Source: JAEUUM01 sp038326165 (GTDB taxonomy: Bacteria > Bacteroidota > Bacteroidia > Chitinophagales > Saprospiraceae). Taken from it: 64,000 nucleotides of DNA. The DNA is taken from assembly GCA_038326165.1 (NCBI GenBank), contig JBBQJT010000002.1, positions 62,001 to 126,000 of the forward strand, in the 5' to 3' direction. The translations under genes and the position numbers were made by a program. This document shows, piece after piece, positions 18,328 through 27,114 of the stretch. Each line of letters starts with the position of its first letter. Position 1 is the first letter of the stretch. Under the pieces are notes generated by a model. It searched no databases. It was not told the origin of the DNA and saw only the letters and a program-made list of their open reading frames with translations.

Positions 18328-20451
18328 ATGTTCATTAACACTTCCTACTTTAGACAATTTGTACATCACATAAAATTGATATCTGTGTTTATATCAATAT
18401 TTGTTTTATTTCATGAAAAAATTATTGCACAAGAGCGTCTAGATGCCTCGGATGCGCCCTTTCTTAATACCATTATTGAAGACTTTTTGGACAATTCAGA
18501 GGATGGACAGTTGGACCCTGTGCTACTACTAGACCAATTGAATGATTTTATTGCCAATCCATTGGATTTAAACAATTCAAAAGCGGAACAATTTACGCTA
18601 CTGTTCTTTTTGACTGATAATGAAATTCAAGGAATAATGAAATACAGAGAATTTCATGGGCCATTTATTTCCGTCTACGAGCTACAAGCTGTTCCAGAGT
18701 TAAGCAATATCAGGATCAGACAGATCCGACCCTTCGTAACCGTTTCAAAAAACGCAGAAAACATTAGACCCACCTGGCGAGAAATGCTACTCAAAGGCAG
18801 AAATGAATTATTTTTGAGAACTGAGAGAATTGTTGAGGATCAGGCAGGCTATGATCCTACCTTAAAAGATGCAAATAAAACTCGTTATCTGGGTGATCCA
18901 TTTAGATATTACTTACGTTTTAGGCATCAATTTGGCAATCAATTTTCTGCCTTTGTTCTTGCTGAAAAAGATCCAGGTGAACAATTTTTTAGCGGCAAAG
19001 ACAATACAGGTTTTGATTTTTATACAGCACATTTGTTTGCCAGAAATTTAACATCTTGGTTGCCGGCAGTTGCAATTGGAGATTACAACATTTCAATGGG
19101 ACAAGGATTAATTCTGCACAGTGGATTTGGCTATGGAAAAAGTACCTTCTCAACACTGATTAAAAAAGCTGGACCCACACTCACTCCTTATACAAGTACA
19201 CTGGAAAATACGTTTTTCAGAGGTGCTGCTGCAACTTTGAAAAATAAATCATTGGAGTTAACCCTATTTGGCTCACACCGTAAACTTGATGCTAATATTA
19301 CTCAGCCAGATTCGGTAATAGATTTTGACATTGCCTTTAGTTCCTTTCAACAATCCGGTTTTCACCGAACACAGGCTGAAATAGATGACAAAGATGCAAT
19401 TTCAGCCACGCATTTGGGGGGGGTGCTAAAACAAGCCTTAGGTAAGAAAGGATACATTTCTGCGAATTTATTGTACTCAAGCTTTGATGAGAAACTTCAA
19501 CGAGATCCACGCCCTGATAACATATATGCATTTAGTGGTAGGAACCTGATGAATACCAGTTTAGATTATAGCTACATTTGGAGAAATTTTCACTTTTTCG
19601 GGGAATTTGCAAAATCAAACACAAAATCAATAGCTTCCGTTAATGGTTTAATCATATCACTTGACCGAAAAGTAGATTTGGCTATTCTAAATAGAAGCTA
19701 TCCAGTCGATTACCAAGCTTTGAATCCCTCGGCATTTGCTGAATCCACAAATCCTTCCAATGAAAGTGGTGTGTACATAGGAATGAAAATAATGCCAAAT
19801 AGGCATTGGACCATTGATATCTATTCTGATGTTTGGAAGCATCCTTGGTTAAGATTTACAAGCGACGCGCCTACTGGCGGAAATGAACAACTCATTAAAA
19901 TCCAATATTCAATAAAAAGAAAACTGGATTTATATCTTCAAATTAGAAATGAAACAAAAGGTATTAACGCAGGAAGTGAAAATGCCATAATTGCTGTTAA
20001 CAATCAAAATCGATTACAAGTTAGGTGTCATCTGAACCACAAACTCAGTAAAAGGCTTGAAATGAGGTACCGGACTGAATGGAGCTTTTTCGAAGCTGCG
20101 AATGGAACAAAGTCCAAAGGCTTCTTAATTTATCAAGACATTCTGTACAAGCCAATTGATTTTCCTACTGCATTCACTGCTCGCTTGGCTTACTTTGATA
20201 CAGATGATTTCAATTCAAGAATATTTGCATTTGAGAATGACATTCTTTATTCATTTAGTATTCCAGCATATAACTATAATGGTATCAGGTGGTACCTCAA
20301 CACACGAACCAGAGTCAATTCATGGTTAACGGTAGAGGGAGCAATATCTCAAACGATTTTAACGAATAGAGAATCATTTGGATCTGGATTGGAGCAAATA
20401 AACCAGCCTTCAAGAACAGAGGCGAAACTACAAATGAAAATAGTGTTCTAG
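18328..20451 (+). CDS. Helix-hairpin-helix outer-membrane beta-barrel protein
   Basis: A protein of about 707 residues if the ATG at 18328 is used; an upstream in-frame ATG at 18262 would add 22 residues before the signal peptide. The signal peptide (HHIKLISVFISIFVLFHEKIIAQ) is followed by a helix-hairpin-helix pair of the ComEA type (NPLDLNNSKAEQFTLLFFL and YREFHGPFISVYELQAVPEL). The remaining about 560 residues are beta-strand-rich, with alternating aromatic residues and repeated R-x-R patterns as in outer-membrane barrels. HHH domains usually bind DNA or mediate protein contacts. Proteins of this layout are common in Bacteroidota without a settled role; DNA handling at the surface is a guess. 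Confidence 0.75.
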   Translation: MFINTSYFRQFVHHIKLISVFISIFVLFHEKIIAQERLDASDAPFLNTIIEDFLDNSEDGQLDPVLLLDQLNDFIANPLDLNNSKAEQFTLLFFLTDNEIQGIMKYREFHGPFISVYELQAVPELSNIRIRQIRPFVTVSKNAENIRPTWREMLLKGRNELFLRTERIVEDQAGYDPTLKDANKTRYLGDPFRYYLRFRHQFGNQFSAFVLAEKDPGEQFFSGKDNTGFDFYTAHLFARNLTSWLPAVAIGDYNISMGQGLILHSGFGYGKSTFSTLIKKAGPTLTPYTSTLENTFFRGAAATLKNKSLELTLFGSHRKLDANITQPDSVIDFDIAFSSFQQSGFHRTQAEIDDKDAISATHLGGVLKQALGKKGYISANLLYSSFDEKLQRDPRPDNIYAFSGRNLMNTSLDYSYIWRNFHFFGEFAKSNTKSIASVNGLIISLDRKVDLAILNRSYPVDYQALNPSAFAESTNPSNESGVYIGMKIMPNRHWTIDIYSDVWKHPWLRFTSDAPTGGNEQLIKIQYSIKRKLDLYLQIRNETKGINAGSENAIIAVNNQNRLQVRCHLNHKLSKRLEMRYRTEWSFFEAANGTKSKGFLIYQDILYKPIDFPTAFTARLAYFDTDDFNSRIFAFENDILYSFSIPAYNYNGIRWYLNTRTRVNSWLTVEGAISQTILTNRESFGSGLEQINQPSRTEAKLQMKIVF

Positions 20452-20478
20452 TTACTGAAGCACTGTATTGGTAAACTT

Positions 20479-21171
20479 TTAGTTTGCAAGTTTTTCTGAA
20501 AAAACTTTTTCATCAATCTTAGCATTCACTAGGTAATTCGAAAAATTCATTTGAATAATTCCCGTTCCCCTATCTGATTTAGATTTTGCTTTGGCTTTTG
20601 AGTTAATATCAACGGTTAAAGCTTTTGGGAGTTTGAATTTAGCAACATCAATAGAAATAATCATTTTATCTGGTAGAGCCTGAGATGCATTCTTGCTAAA
20701 ATAATTCTCGAGATTAATGGTTCCATTAGTCTTGGTGGTCACCTGACTTTTTAAAATTAAAAGCCCTTTAGGATCCACCCAAAATTTACCCAATACTAAG
20801 TCACCTTGAACGTTGGGAATGACATTGATAACTCTACATTGAATTCCTCGCACAATTTCACGACCTGCTTCAACCGCAACAAAGCTTGAGCTATCGCTTA
20901 AATTGGCCATAGCCAAATAAGGATTCTGCTTTGGAACAAAAGCAATACCCTTTGATTTGATTCTGAATTTGTTAGGCTTCTTATAATAAACCTTTCCATT
21001 GACTGGTTGCATTGTTACGCCAGGTATATCAAACACCATATTAATCAAAGCAGAGTAATTCTGAACTTTTCCAAATTTAGAATTTACATTCATGATCAAT
21101 TGATTAGGAGTTTGCCCCACCACAGCCGAACTCAGAGCCAATAGAATATACAATAAAATTTTATGCTTCAT
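20479..21171 (-). CDS. LolA-like periplasmic protein
   Basis: A 230-residue secreted protein with a clear signal peptide (MKHKILLYILLALSSAVVGQ). The body has the pattern of the LolA/LolB fold: YSALINMVFDIPG, GKVYYKKPNKFRIKSKG, GKFWVDPKGLLILKSQV. LolA-type proteins carry lipoproteins across the periplasm; related proteins bind other hydrophobic molecules. It overlaps by 1 bp the ABC-2 permease gene upstream, so it may act with that exporter rather than as the general lipoprotein carrier. The family call is moderate, since these folds diverge strongly in sequence. Confidence 0.7.
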   Translation of the reverse strand: MKHKILLYILLALSSAVVGQTPNQLIMNVNSKFGKVQNYSALINMVFDIPGVTMQPVNGKVYYKKPNKFRIKSKGIAFVPKQNPYLAMANLSDSSSFVAVEAGREIVRGIQCRVINVIPNVQGDLVLGKFWVDPKGLLILKSQVTTKTNGTINLENYFSKNASQALPDKMIISIDVAKFKLPKALTVDINSKAKAKSKSDRGTGIIQMNFSNYLVNAKIDEKVFSEKLAN

Positions 21172-22010
21172 TAGTTTAGAATGTCTTTTTTGTTAAAAAT
21201 GATATAACTGGCAGCCGTAAATCCAATAATGTACAAAACCATAATTCCAAGAGAAGTGTACATCAGTTCTAAATCTAATGGATTGTCAAAAAGGTTTCGC
21301 CAAACAATCATGTGCGTTGTAAATAAAAACATCTTAATATTCTCAAATACTGGAACCTGGAGCGTCCCAATGATGGTAAAAAGAATGATCACAGCCATAG
21401 TGGTAATAATTGGTCCAATACTGTTGTCTGTGAGGCATGATAACAATAATGAAAATGAACTTACTACAGTCAAACTTATGAATGCTACTCCAAAAGCAAG
21501 TAAAAATCTCCATAGCGTATCACCAGATTGAATGATCACTAACGCATCGCTTTTTATGACGGTCAAATCACCATCTCCAAAAATAAGCAAACCAAAAACC
21601 AGTGCAAAAATTCCTAACCAAAGCAACAATAAAAAAGTGTAAATACTTCCAGCTATGATTTTCGCAGTTAATATTTGATTTCTAGAGAATGGTCTTGTTA
21701 CCAATAATCTGATTGTCCCATTCGCCATTTCTCCTGATATCAAATCACCAGTAACCAACGCCACCATGAGAGGCATTTGGATAATTAAAGTCTGCAAAAT
21801 GATAAAACAAACCAAATTTCCGTTTAAAAAATCTCCTTCAATAATAAAGGTTTGTTCAAGTGCTTGGGTTATGAAACTTAAATATTCTTTGCCGTCTGCA
21901 TACATCGCAAATTCAATCAACAATACTATTGCAGCTACAGCAATAAATCCAATGTAACTTCTTGGCTTTGTTGCTATTTTTATTAATTCTGCTTTTATTA
22001 ATCTATTCAT
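21171..22010 (-). CDS. ABC-2 type transporter permease
   Basis: A 279-residue membrane protein with about six hydrophobic segments, starting MNRLIKAELIKIATKPRSYI, the usual cytoplasmic start of ABC-2 permeases. The segment GDLISGEMANGTIRLLVTRPFSRNQI is the conserved E-x-x-x-GT-x-R-x-L-L element after the second membrane helix. It starts where its ATPase gene stops (1-bp overlap) and ends at the LolA-like gene. Such exporters handle drugs, lipids or other envelope substrates; the substrate is not readable. Confidence 0.88.
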   Translation of the reverse strand: MNRLIKAELIKIATKPRSYIGFIAVAAIVLLIEFAMYADGKEYLSFITQALEQTFIIEGDFLNGNLVCFIILQTLIIQMPLMVALVTGDLISGEMANGTIRLLVTRPFSRNQILTAKIIAGSIYTFLLLLWLGIFALVFGLLIFGDGDLTVIKSDALVIIQSGDTLWRFLLAFGVAFISLTVVSSFSLLLSCLTDNSIGPIITTMAVIILFTIIGTLQVPVFENIKMFLFTTHMIVWRNLFDNPLDLELMYTSLGIMVLYIIGFTAASYIIFNKKDILN

Positions 22011-22921
22011 TATCCTTGGGTAGTCATTTTAAGGAAAAAATCTTCCAGTTTCCGTTTTGAAACAATTTCATAAATATTTACTCCCTTATCTACCAAAAGC
22101 TTAATAATGGGTGGTATATCAATATCTGAAACTAGTATTTCGAATTCTGACTCACCAAATGGAGTAAATTGATATTTGGGATCCATTAAGAGTTCTTTTG
22201 CCAAACCAATATTGTCAACCTTGAATTGACTTACAAGTGATTCATTGGAAAGCAAAGATTTTACTGAACCTTGAACAATATTTTTGCCTTTGTCTATTAT
22301 ACAAAGGTCATCAGCAATAATTTCTACCTCACTTAGGAGGTGAGACGATAATAAAATAGTTTTTCCTTGTTCCTTGGAGAAATAAATCATCAGATTTCTA
22401 AAATCTATTATGCCTTGAGGATCCAGACCAGTAGTAGGTTCATCCAAAATAATTAAATCAGGATCGTGCAGAACCGCTTGGGCCAGTCCCAATCTTTGTT
22501 TCATTCCATGAGAATATTTAGAGACCAAGTCCTTTTCTCGCCCCGTAAGACCAACAAGGTCAATAGTTTCATTGATTTTTTGACGTGAAATCTTTCTTTG
22601 ACTTAAGCCAGCCAATAATTCTAAGTTCTTAAGTCCAGATAACCATGAATAAAAATCTGGCCTTTCAATGATGGACCCAATTTTGGAATAAACGATTTTA
22701 TGATCTCTTACTGGATCACTTCCAAATATCTCAATTTTTCCTTCTGTAGGCTTAATCAATGACATCAACATGCGCATAGTGGTACTTTTGCCTGCACCAT
22801 TGTGACCTAGTAGGCCAAATATTTTACCTTTGCCAACTTGGAGGCTCAAACTATCCACAGCCGCAAAATCTCCATATTTCTTGGTAAGTGACTTTATTGA
22901 AATAACATTTCCTTCGCTCAT
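22010..22921 (-). CDS. ABC transporter ATP-binding protein
   Basis: A 303-residue ATPase with Walker A GHNGAGKST at residues 39-47, signature YSHGMKQRLGLAQA, Walker B LIILDEPTTGLDP and the switch His in LLSSHLLSE. The C-terminal about 80 residues are the extra domain typical of ABC-2 export ATPases. It is the first gene of a three-gene operon with the permease and the LolA-like protein. A TAATTTTG -7 element lies 44 bp upstream. Confidence 0.93.
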   Translation of the reverse strand: MSEGNVISIKSLTKKYGDFAAVDSLSLQVGKGKIFGLLGHNGAGKSTTMRMLMSLIKPTEGKIEIFGSDPVRDHKIVYSKIGSIIERPDFYSWLSGLKNLELLAGLSQRKISRQKINETIDLVGLTGREKDLVSKYSHGMKQRLGLAQAVLHDPDLIILDEPTTGLDPQGIIDFRNLMIYFSKEQGKTILLSSHLLSEVEIIADDLCIIDKGKNIVQGSVKSLLSNESLVSQFKVDNIGLAKELLMDPKYQFTPFGESEFEILVSDIDIPPIIKLLVDKGVNIYEIVSKRKLEDFFLKMTTQG

Positions 22922-22965
22922 GACCTCTACAACAGTTAATGGATAAAATATGTTATCAATCAGAG

Positions 22966-22973
22966 CAAAATTA
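22966..22973 (-). promoter_or_regulatory. -7 promoter element for the ABC-2 exporter operon
   Basis: TAATTTTG on the minus strand matches TAnnTTTG exactly, 44 bp before the ATPase start. Confidence 0.45.
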
Positions 22974-23068
22974 TTTTTCGTAAGCTTATTCCTTTCACAA
23001 TATTATAAATACTTAGCATGAAATTGAAAAATGCTACCAGCTCATTTCTTTAGCTAAGCTCAAAATTG

Positions 23069-23076
23069 TACTTTTG
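23069..23076 (+). promoter_or_regulatory. -7 promoter element at the ribF-GT2 start
   Basis: TACTTTTG matches TAnnTTTG exactly and ends only 5 bp before the ATG, which would give an almost leaderless mRNA. No good -33 element is seen. Confidence 0.45.
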
Positions 23077-23081
23077 CACCG

Positions 23082-25073
23082 ATGAACGTATTTACCGATC
23101 CTGATTCGTTACCAAGTTTTAAGAAGTCTGTTATCACAATAGGCTCCTTTGATGGTGTGCACCTTGGTCACCGTAAGATTATCAGCAAAATTAATCACAT
23201 TGCTAGGCAAACAGGAGGTGAAAGTGTATTGATAACATTTTACCCACATCCCAGGCAAATAGTTTATCCAAATGATGAACCAATCCAAATATTGAGCTCA
23301 CTTCTGGAAAAAATTCACCTACTCGCAAAAACTGGTCTAGACAATCTTGTTGTCGTACCTTTTACAGTGGAGTTATCACAAATGCATCCAGATGAATATG
23401 TAGAGAACTTTTTAATAAAAAAGTTTAATCCAGCATATATTGTAATTGGTTATGATCATAAATTTGGAATAAATAGACAAGGGAATATTGATTTTTTGAA
23501 GTGGTACAGCAAAAAGTACAATTACCAACTGGTAGAAATCCCTAAAACTGAAATTGAAGACATAGGAATAAGTAGTACCAAAATCAGAAACGCCCTCAAA
23601 CAAGGCGATCTAATAACGGCCAACCAATTTCTCGGTCATCCTTATTTAATGTCTGGGAAGGTAATTGGCGGCAATAAAATTGGCCAACAAATTGACTTTC
23701 CAACAGCCAATATTGAAATAGAAGATAAAAATAAGCTTATTTTGCCATCAGGTATTTATTCTGCATACGGAACTTATGACGGTGAACGCTACAAAGGAAT
23801 GCTATATATTGGGAACCGCCCAATAATTAAGGACGATAACACCAGAACCATAGAAATCAACCTTTTTGATTTTAACGAGAGTATCTATGGCGCAATTGTA
23901 GCCATAGAGGTAGTTGGATATTTGCGTTCTGATATGGATCTAAAAGACTTAGATGAATTAAGGAATCAATTAATCATTGACAAAGAGAATTCCCTTGCTT
24001 TCTTTGAAAAGTATGAGGCTGATGAGGCTAACGATCTTTCTAAGGAAACAACTACGGCAGTTGTTCTTATGAATTACAATGGATTGCATTGGCTTCAAAA
24101 GTTTATACCAAGCGTCATCGAAAATACGCCAAATGCCAATCTATACTTAGCTGACAATGGAAGTACCGATAAATCCATACAATGGATGACTGAGCATTTT
24201 CCCCAAGTCAATATTATTGCTTTAAATAGCAATTACGGATTTGCTCAAGGCTACAATCTTGCACTCCAACAATTGGATGAGGAGATATTTGTTCTCCTAA
24301 ATACAGATTTGGAAGTCGGACCCAACTGGCTAGAGCCCTTAATAAAGGCATTAACGACCAATAGTAATGTAGCCGCAGTTCAACCCAAAATTTTAGATTA
24401 CAACAAGAGAACACACTTCGAATATGGTGGTGCAGCAGGTGGCTTTTTAGACGCATTAAGTTACGCATTTTGCCGCGGAAGGATGTTCGCAACTGTTGAA
24501 GAGGATAAAGGGCAATATGACACCATCCGTGAAATTTTCTGGGCAAGTGGTGCATGCTTAGCTATAAAAGCAAAGCTATTTACTCGATCTGGCGGTTTTG
24601 ATAAGGATTATTTCGCCCATTTTGAAGAAATTGACTTGTGTTGGAGACTTCATACTGCAGGATACAAAATACTGAATATCCCTGAATCTGTGGTTTATCA
24701 TGTAGGTGGTGGCACACTAGATTATCAAGCAACTAGAAAAACCTATCTGAATTTTCGAAACAACTTGTATACCATCGCCAAGAACGAATACCTTGTCAAT
24801 TTAATTTGGGTGCTACCTATTCGCGCTCTCACAGATGTATTGTACATGCTTTACATGCTTCTTTCTGGAAAAGCAGAACATAGCTTATATGTACTTAAGG
24901 CATATCTAAGATTTCTATTTGCAGTTCCACACTTGTTTTATAAAAGAATTCTGAAAGAAGAAGCAATTGATAAAATCAAACTACCCGAGGCTCCAGATAA
25001 CGGAGGATTGTATAGAGGATTTGTTATTTGGCAGTATATCGCTCTAGGAAGGAATGAATTCCGTAAGCTCTAA
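23082..25073 (+). CDS. ribF: Riboflavin kinase/FAD synthetase fused to a family 2 glycosyltransferase
   Basis: A 663-residue fusion. Residues 1 to about 310 are a complete RibF: FAD synthetase motif GSFDGVHLGH at 21-30, TFYPHPRQ, GYDHKFG, the ISSTKIR motif, then the riboflavin kinase block GNKIGQQIDFPTANIEI. It makes FMN and FAD from riboflavin. After a 12-residue linker rich in Asp/Glu, residues about 323-663 are a GT2 glycosyltransferase: VVLMNYNG, LADNGSTDKS, NYGFAQGYN, LLNTDLEVG (metal-binding Asp), then FEEIDLCWRLHTAGYKI and a membrane-associated tail with hydrophobic stretches. RibF is normally about 310 residues on its own. No stop or shift is visible at the joint. The rluA gene starts 2 bp after the stop. 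Confidence 0.88.
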   Translation: MNVFTDPDSLPSFKKSVITIGSFDGVHLGHRKIISKINHIARQTGGESVLITFYPHPRQIVYPNDEPIQILSSLLEKIHLLAKTGLDNLVVVPFTVELSQMHPDEYVENFLIKKFNPAYIVIGYDHKFGINRQGNIDFLKWYSKKYNYQLVEIPKTEIEDIGISSTKIRNALKQGDLITANQFLGHPYLMSGKVIGGNKIGQQIDFPTANIEIEDKNKLILPSGIYSAYGTYDGERYKGMLYIGNRPIIKDDNTRTIEINLFDFNESIYGAIVAIEVVGYLRSDMDLKDLDELRNQLIIDKENSLAFFEKYEADEANDLSKETTTAVVLMNYNGLHWLQKFIPSVIENTPNANLYLADNGSTDKSIQWMTEHFPQVNIIALNSNYGFAQGYNLALQQLDEEIFVLLNTDLEVGPNWLEPLIKALTTNSNVAAVQPKILDYNKRTHFEYGGAAGGFLDALSYAFCRGRMFATVEEDKGQYDTIREIFWASGACLAIKAKLFTRSGGFDKDYFAHFEEIDLCWRLHTAGYKILNIPESVVYHVGGGTLDYQATRKTYLNFRNNLYTIAKNEYLVNLIWVLPIRALTDVLYMLYMLLSGKAEHSLYVLKAYLRFLFAVPHLFYKRILKEEAIDKIKLPEAPDNGGLYRGFVIWQYIALGRNEFRKL

Positions 25074-25075
25074 TT

Positions 25076-25813
25076 ATGCAAAGAATTGATCCTGTTATTG
25101 TATTTCAAGACGCTTTCATAATGGCAATTAATAAGCCTGCAGGGATGCTAAGTATTCCTGACAGATTTGACACTGGAAAGCCAAATATACATTCCTGGCT
25201 TAAAAAACAATACCCAACAGCTATGGTATTACATCGTTTGGATCGTGAAACAAGTGGTTTAATGATCTTTGCTTTGGATGAAGAGAGTCACAGAAGATTT
25301 TCAGGCTTATTTCATGACAGGTTGATTAAAAAAGAATATTTGGCATTGGTGGACGGAGTCATGATTGACGATTCAGGAGAGGTAGATGCCCCAATTGCAG
25401 AAAGCAAAACTACAGCAGGTACCATGGTAATTTCAGGACGTGGAAAAAAAAGCAGAACCAGTTATCAAGTATTGGAAAGATTCAAAAATTGTACTTTGAT
25501 TGCTGCAGAAATTCACACTGGGCGCATGCATCAGGTAAGAGTGCATATGAGACATATAGGGCATCCATTATTGATTGACGCTATTTATGGCGAACGAGAT
25601 CACATTACAATTGAACAGATAAAGAGAAAAAACCTAAGATTGGGCAAGTGGGTTGAAGAGGCCCCATCATTGATGAGTAGAAGTACACTACACTCTTTTA
25701 GATTGAGTTTTGAGCATCCATTAACAGACCAAATGATCAGCATCGAAGCACCATTACATAAAGACTTTAACGCTGTCCTTAGCCAATTGAGAAAATGGTC
25801 TGCTCAAAAGTAA
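25076..25813 (+). CDS. RluA family pseudouridine synthase
   Basis: A 245-residue pseudouridine synthase. The catalytic motif LHRLDRETSG is at residues 52-61 with Asp56 as nucleophile; INKPAGMLS (18-26) and HTGRMHQVRVHMRHIGHPL complete the family pattern. No S4 RNA-binding domain is present at the N-terminus. These enzymes convert uridine to pseudouridine in rRNA or tRNA; the exact target cannot be read from sequence. The gene follows the ribF-GT2 fusion by 2 bp and is probably co-transcribed and translationally coupled. Confidence 0.92.
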   Translation: MQRIDPVIVFQDAFIMAINKPAGMLSIPDRFDTGKPNIHSWLKKQYPTAMVLHRLDRETSGLMIFALDEESHRRFSGLFHDRLIKKEYLALVDGVMIDDSGEVDAPIAESKTTAGTMVISGRGKKSRTSYQVLERFKNCTLIAAEIHTGRMHQVRVHMRHIGHPLLIDAIYGERDHITIEQIKRKNLRLGKWVEEAPSLMSRSTLHSFRLSFEHPLTDQMISIEAPLHKDFNAVLSQLRKWSAQK

Positions 25814-26116
25814 ACCAGCAATAGTATTTATCCCCTTAAAAAATCGTTGACTTTATTCCAATTGATGATCATTTAAAGAATCAAAGCTTTCTTTAACACA
25901 AATTCAACTTTAAAAACTCAATCGACATAATTTTTGGTTTTTCAAAAAAATTTGTCGGGGCTAACGACTCCTAAAGCAGTATCAAACTCCTAGTAGGCAA
26001 GATTTTTAAAATATCAGGGCTTTAAAGTCCAAAATAAAGGATTTTCTTCGACCCAAAAGGCAAAATCTGCTACGCGGATTTTGGGTTTAACTAAATTGTT
26101 CCTAATTGATTCGTCC
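25814..26116. other. Gene-free region between convergent genes
   Basis: About 300 bp between rluA and the FkbM-type gene, AT-rich. The only structure seen is a hairpin, CAAAATC (26061-26067) with GATTTTG (26077-26083), which may act as a terminator, although no long T-run follows. No small gene is evident. Confidence 0.5.
26061..26083. terminator. Hairpin between convergent rluA and FkbM genes
   Basis: Seven-bp perfect stem with a nine-base loop, between two genes that both end here. Flanking AAAA/TTTT segments allow alternative pairings; the T-run is short, so the terminator call is tentative. Confidence 0.4.
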
Positions 26117-27046
26117 TTAGCTGTTTATGAATACGTAATTGTCAGAATGTAAATTTGCAAAATTCATTTCGGATTTCCAATCCAAAGATTGATTAACATG
26201 ACCTTCATCAGTAATACGGAACATTTTGAACCCATCACTCAACAGTTGACTTATTGCAATTTCATGTAAAGTACTATTGGTCAAAATTTCCATGATAATT
26301 ATTGGTTTTTCCTTTAGCACTTCTTTAGCACCTGCGATTACTTGAGGCTCAGCTCCTTCAACATCAATTTTAATGATTTGGGGTTTAAAATCTAATTCTT
26401 TTAACAGAGAATCGAGCGAATATGCATTCAAAAAATGTTCTTTTGGTGGGTACTTTTTAAACCATGATTCGCTTTTGTATCCTTCAATTTCCATCGAGTT
26501 ATATTCTGAATACAAAGCTGGAAATTCATAAAAACTTACACTTGCATTTTTACTGGAAACAATTGAATTGATCAATACAATTTCTGTATTCTTAGTATTA
26601 GTTTCCAACAAATTGAATGTTGACGGGGCAGCTTCAATGGCCACTACCCTTCCTGTACTGCCAACTAAATTCTTAGCCAACAAACTGAAATAACCCAAAT
26701 GTGCCCCAATATCCAGAAATAAATCTCCATTACCTAGCTTAAGTATCAGATATTTAGCAAGTCTAATTTCAGAATCGTGGGTTTTCCCACCTGTCAAATA
26801 AATATCAGAACCAGCCGGAAGATTGATGTTCATAGTAACTCCAAAAAAACTCAATCGCTTAACCATAAAGCTTTTATGAGTAATTGGATACAAAATCAAT
26901 CGAATGAGCATGCAGTACAAATAACGGACAGGATTGTGGGTAAATCTTGTTAACTTGGCCCCACTCGCTAGATTCTGCACCGTTTTTAATGAGTGCAATA
27001 ATAATTCCTTTTTATCTTCTATCAAATCAATCGATTCTTTAATCAA
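26117..27046 (-). CDS. FkbM family methyltransferase
   Basis: A 309-residue SAM-dependent methyltransferase. The SAM loop FLDIGAHLGYFS is at about residues 110-121, VVAIEAAPSTFNLLETN carries the acidic ribose-binding residue, and the FkbM hallmark IIKIDVEGAEPQVIAGA is near residue 225. FkbM-type enzymes methylate hydroxyl groups on sugars or polyketides; many are found with polysaccharide genes. The start used here is TTG at 27046, but it lies inside a TAACTTTG -7-like element, so translation may begin at a later TTG or GTG. It lies apart from any complete polysaccharide cluster. Confidence 0.83.
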   Translation of the reverse strand: MIKESIDLIEDKKELLLHSLKTVQNLASGAKLTRFTHNPVRYLYCMLIRLILYPITHKSFMVKRLSFFGVTMNINLPAGSDIYLTGGKTHDSEIRLAKYLILKLGNGDLFLDIGAHLGYFSLLAKNLVGSTGRVVAIEAAPSTFNLLETNTKNTEIVLINSIVSSKNASVSFYEFPALYSEYNSMEIEGYKSESWFKKYPPKEHFLNAYSLDSLLKELDFKPQIIKIDVEGAEPQVIAGAKEVLKEKPIIIMEILTNSTLHEIAISQLLSDGFKMFRITDEGHVNQSLDWKSEMNFANLHSDNYVFINS

Positions 27047-27114
27047 AGTTACACCTTATCTCAGATTTTGAGCAATCAAGTAAATACTTTACGAATGTTA
27101 AATTAAAATAACTA

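Noticed and set aside
23990..24070. Frameshift or missed stop between RibF and glycosyltransferase
   Set aside because: The frame is continuous and the linker encodes a plausible acidic peptide; no shift-prone run is seen, so it is reported as a real fusion.
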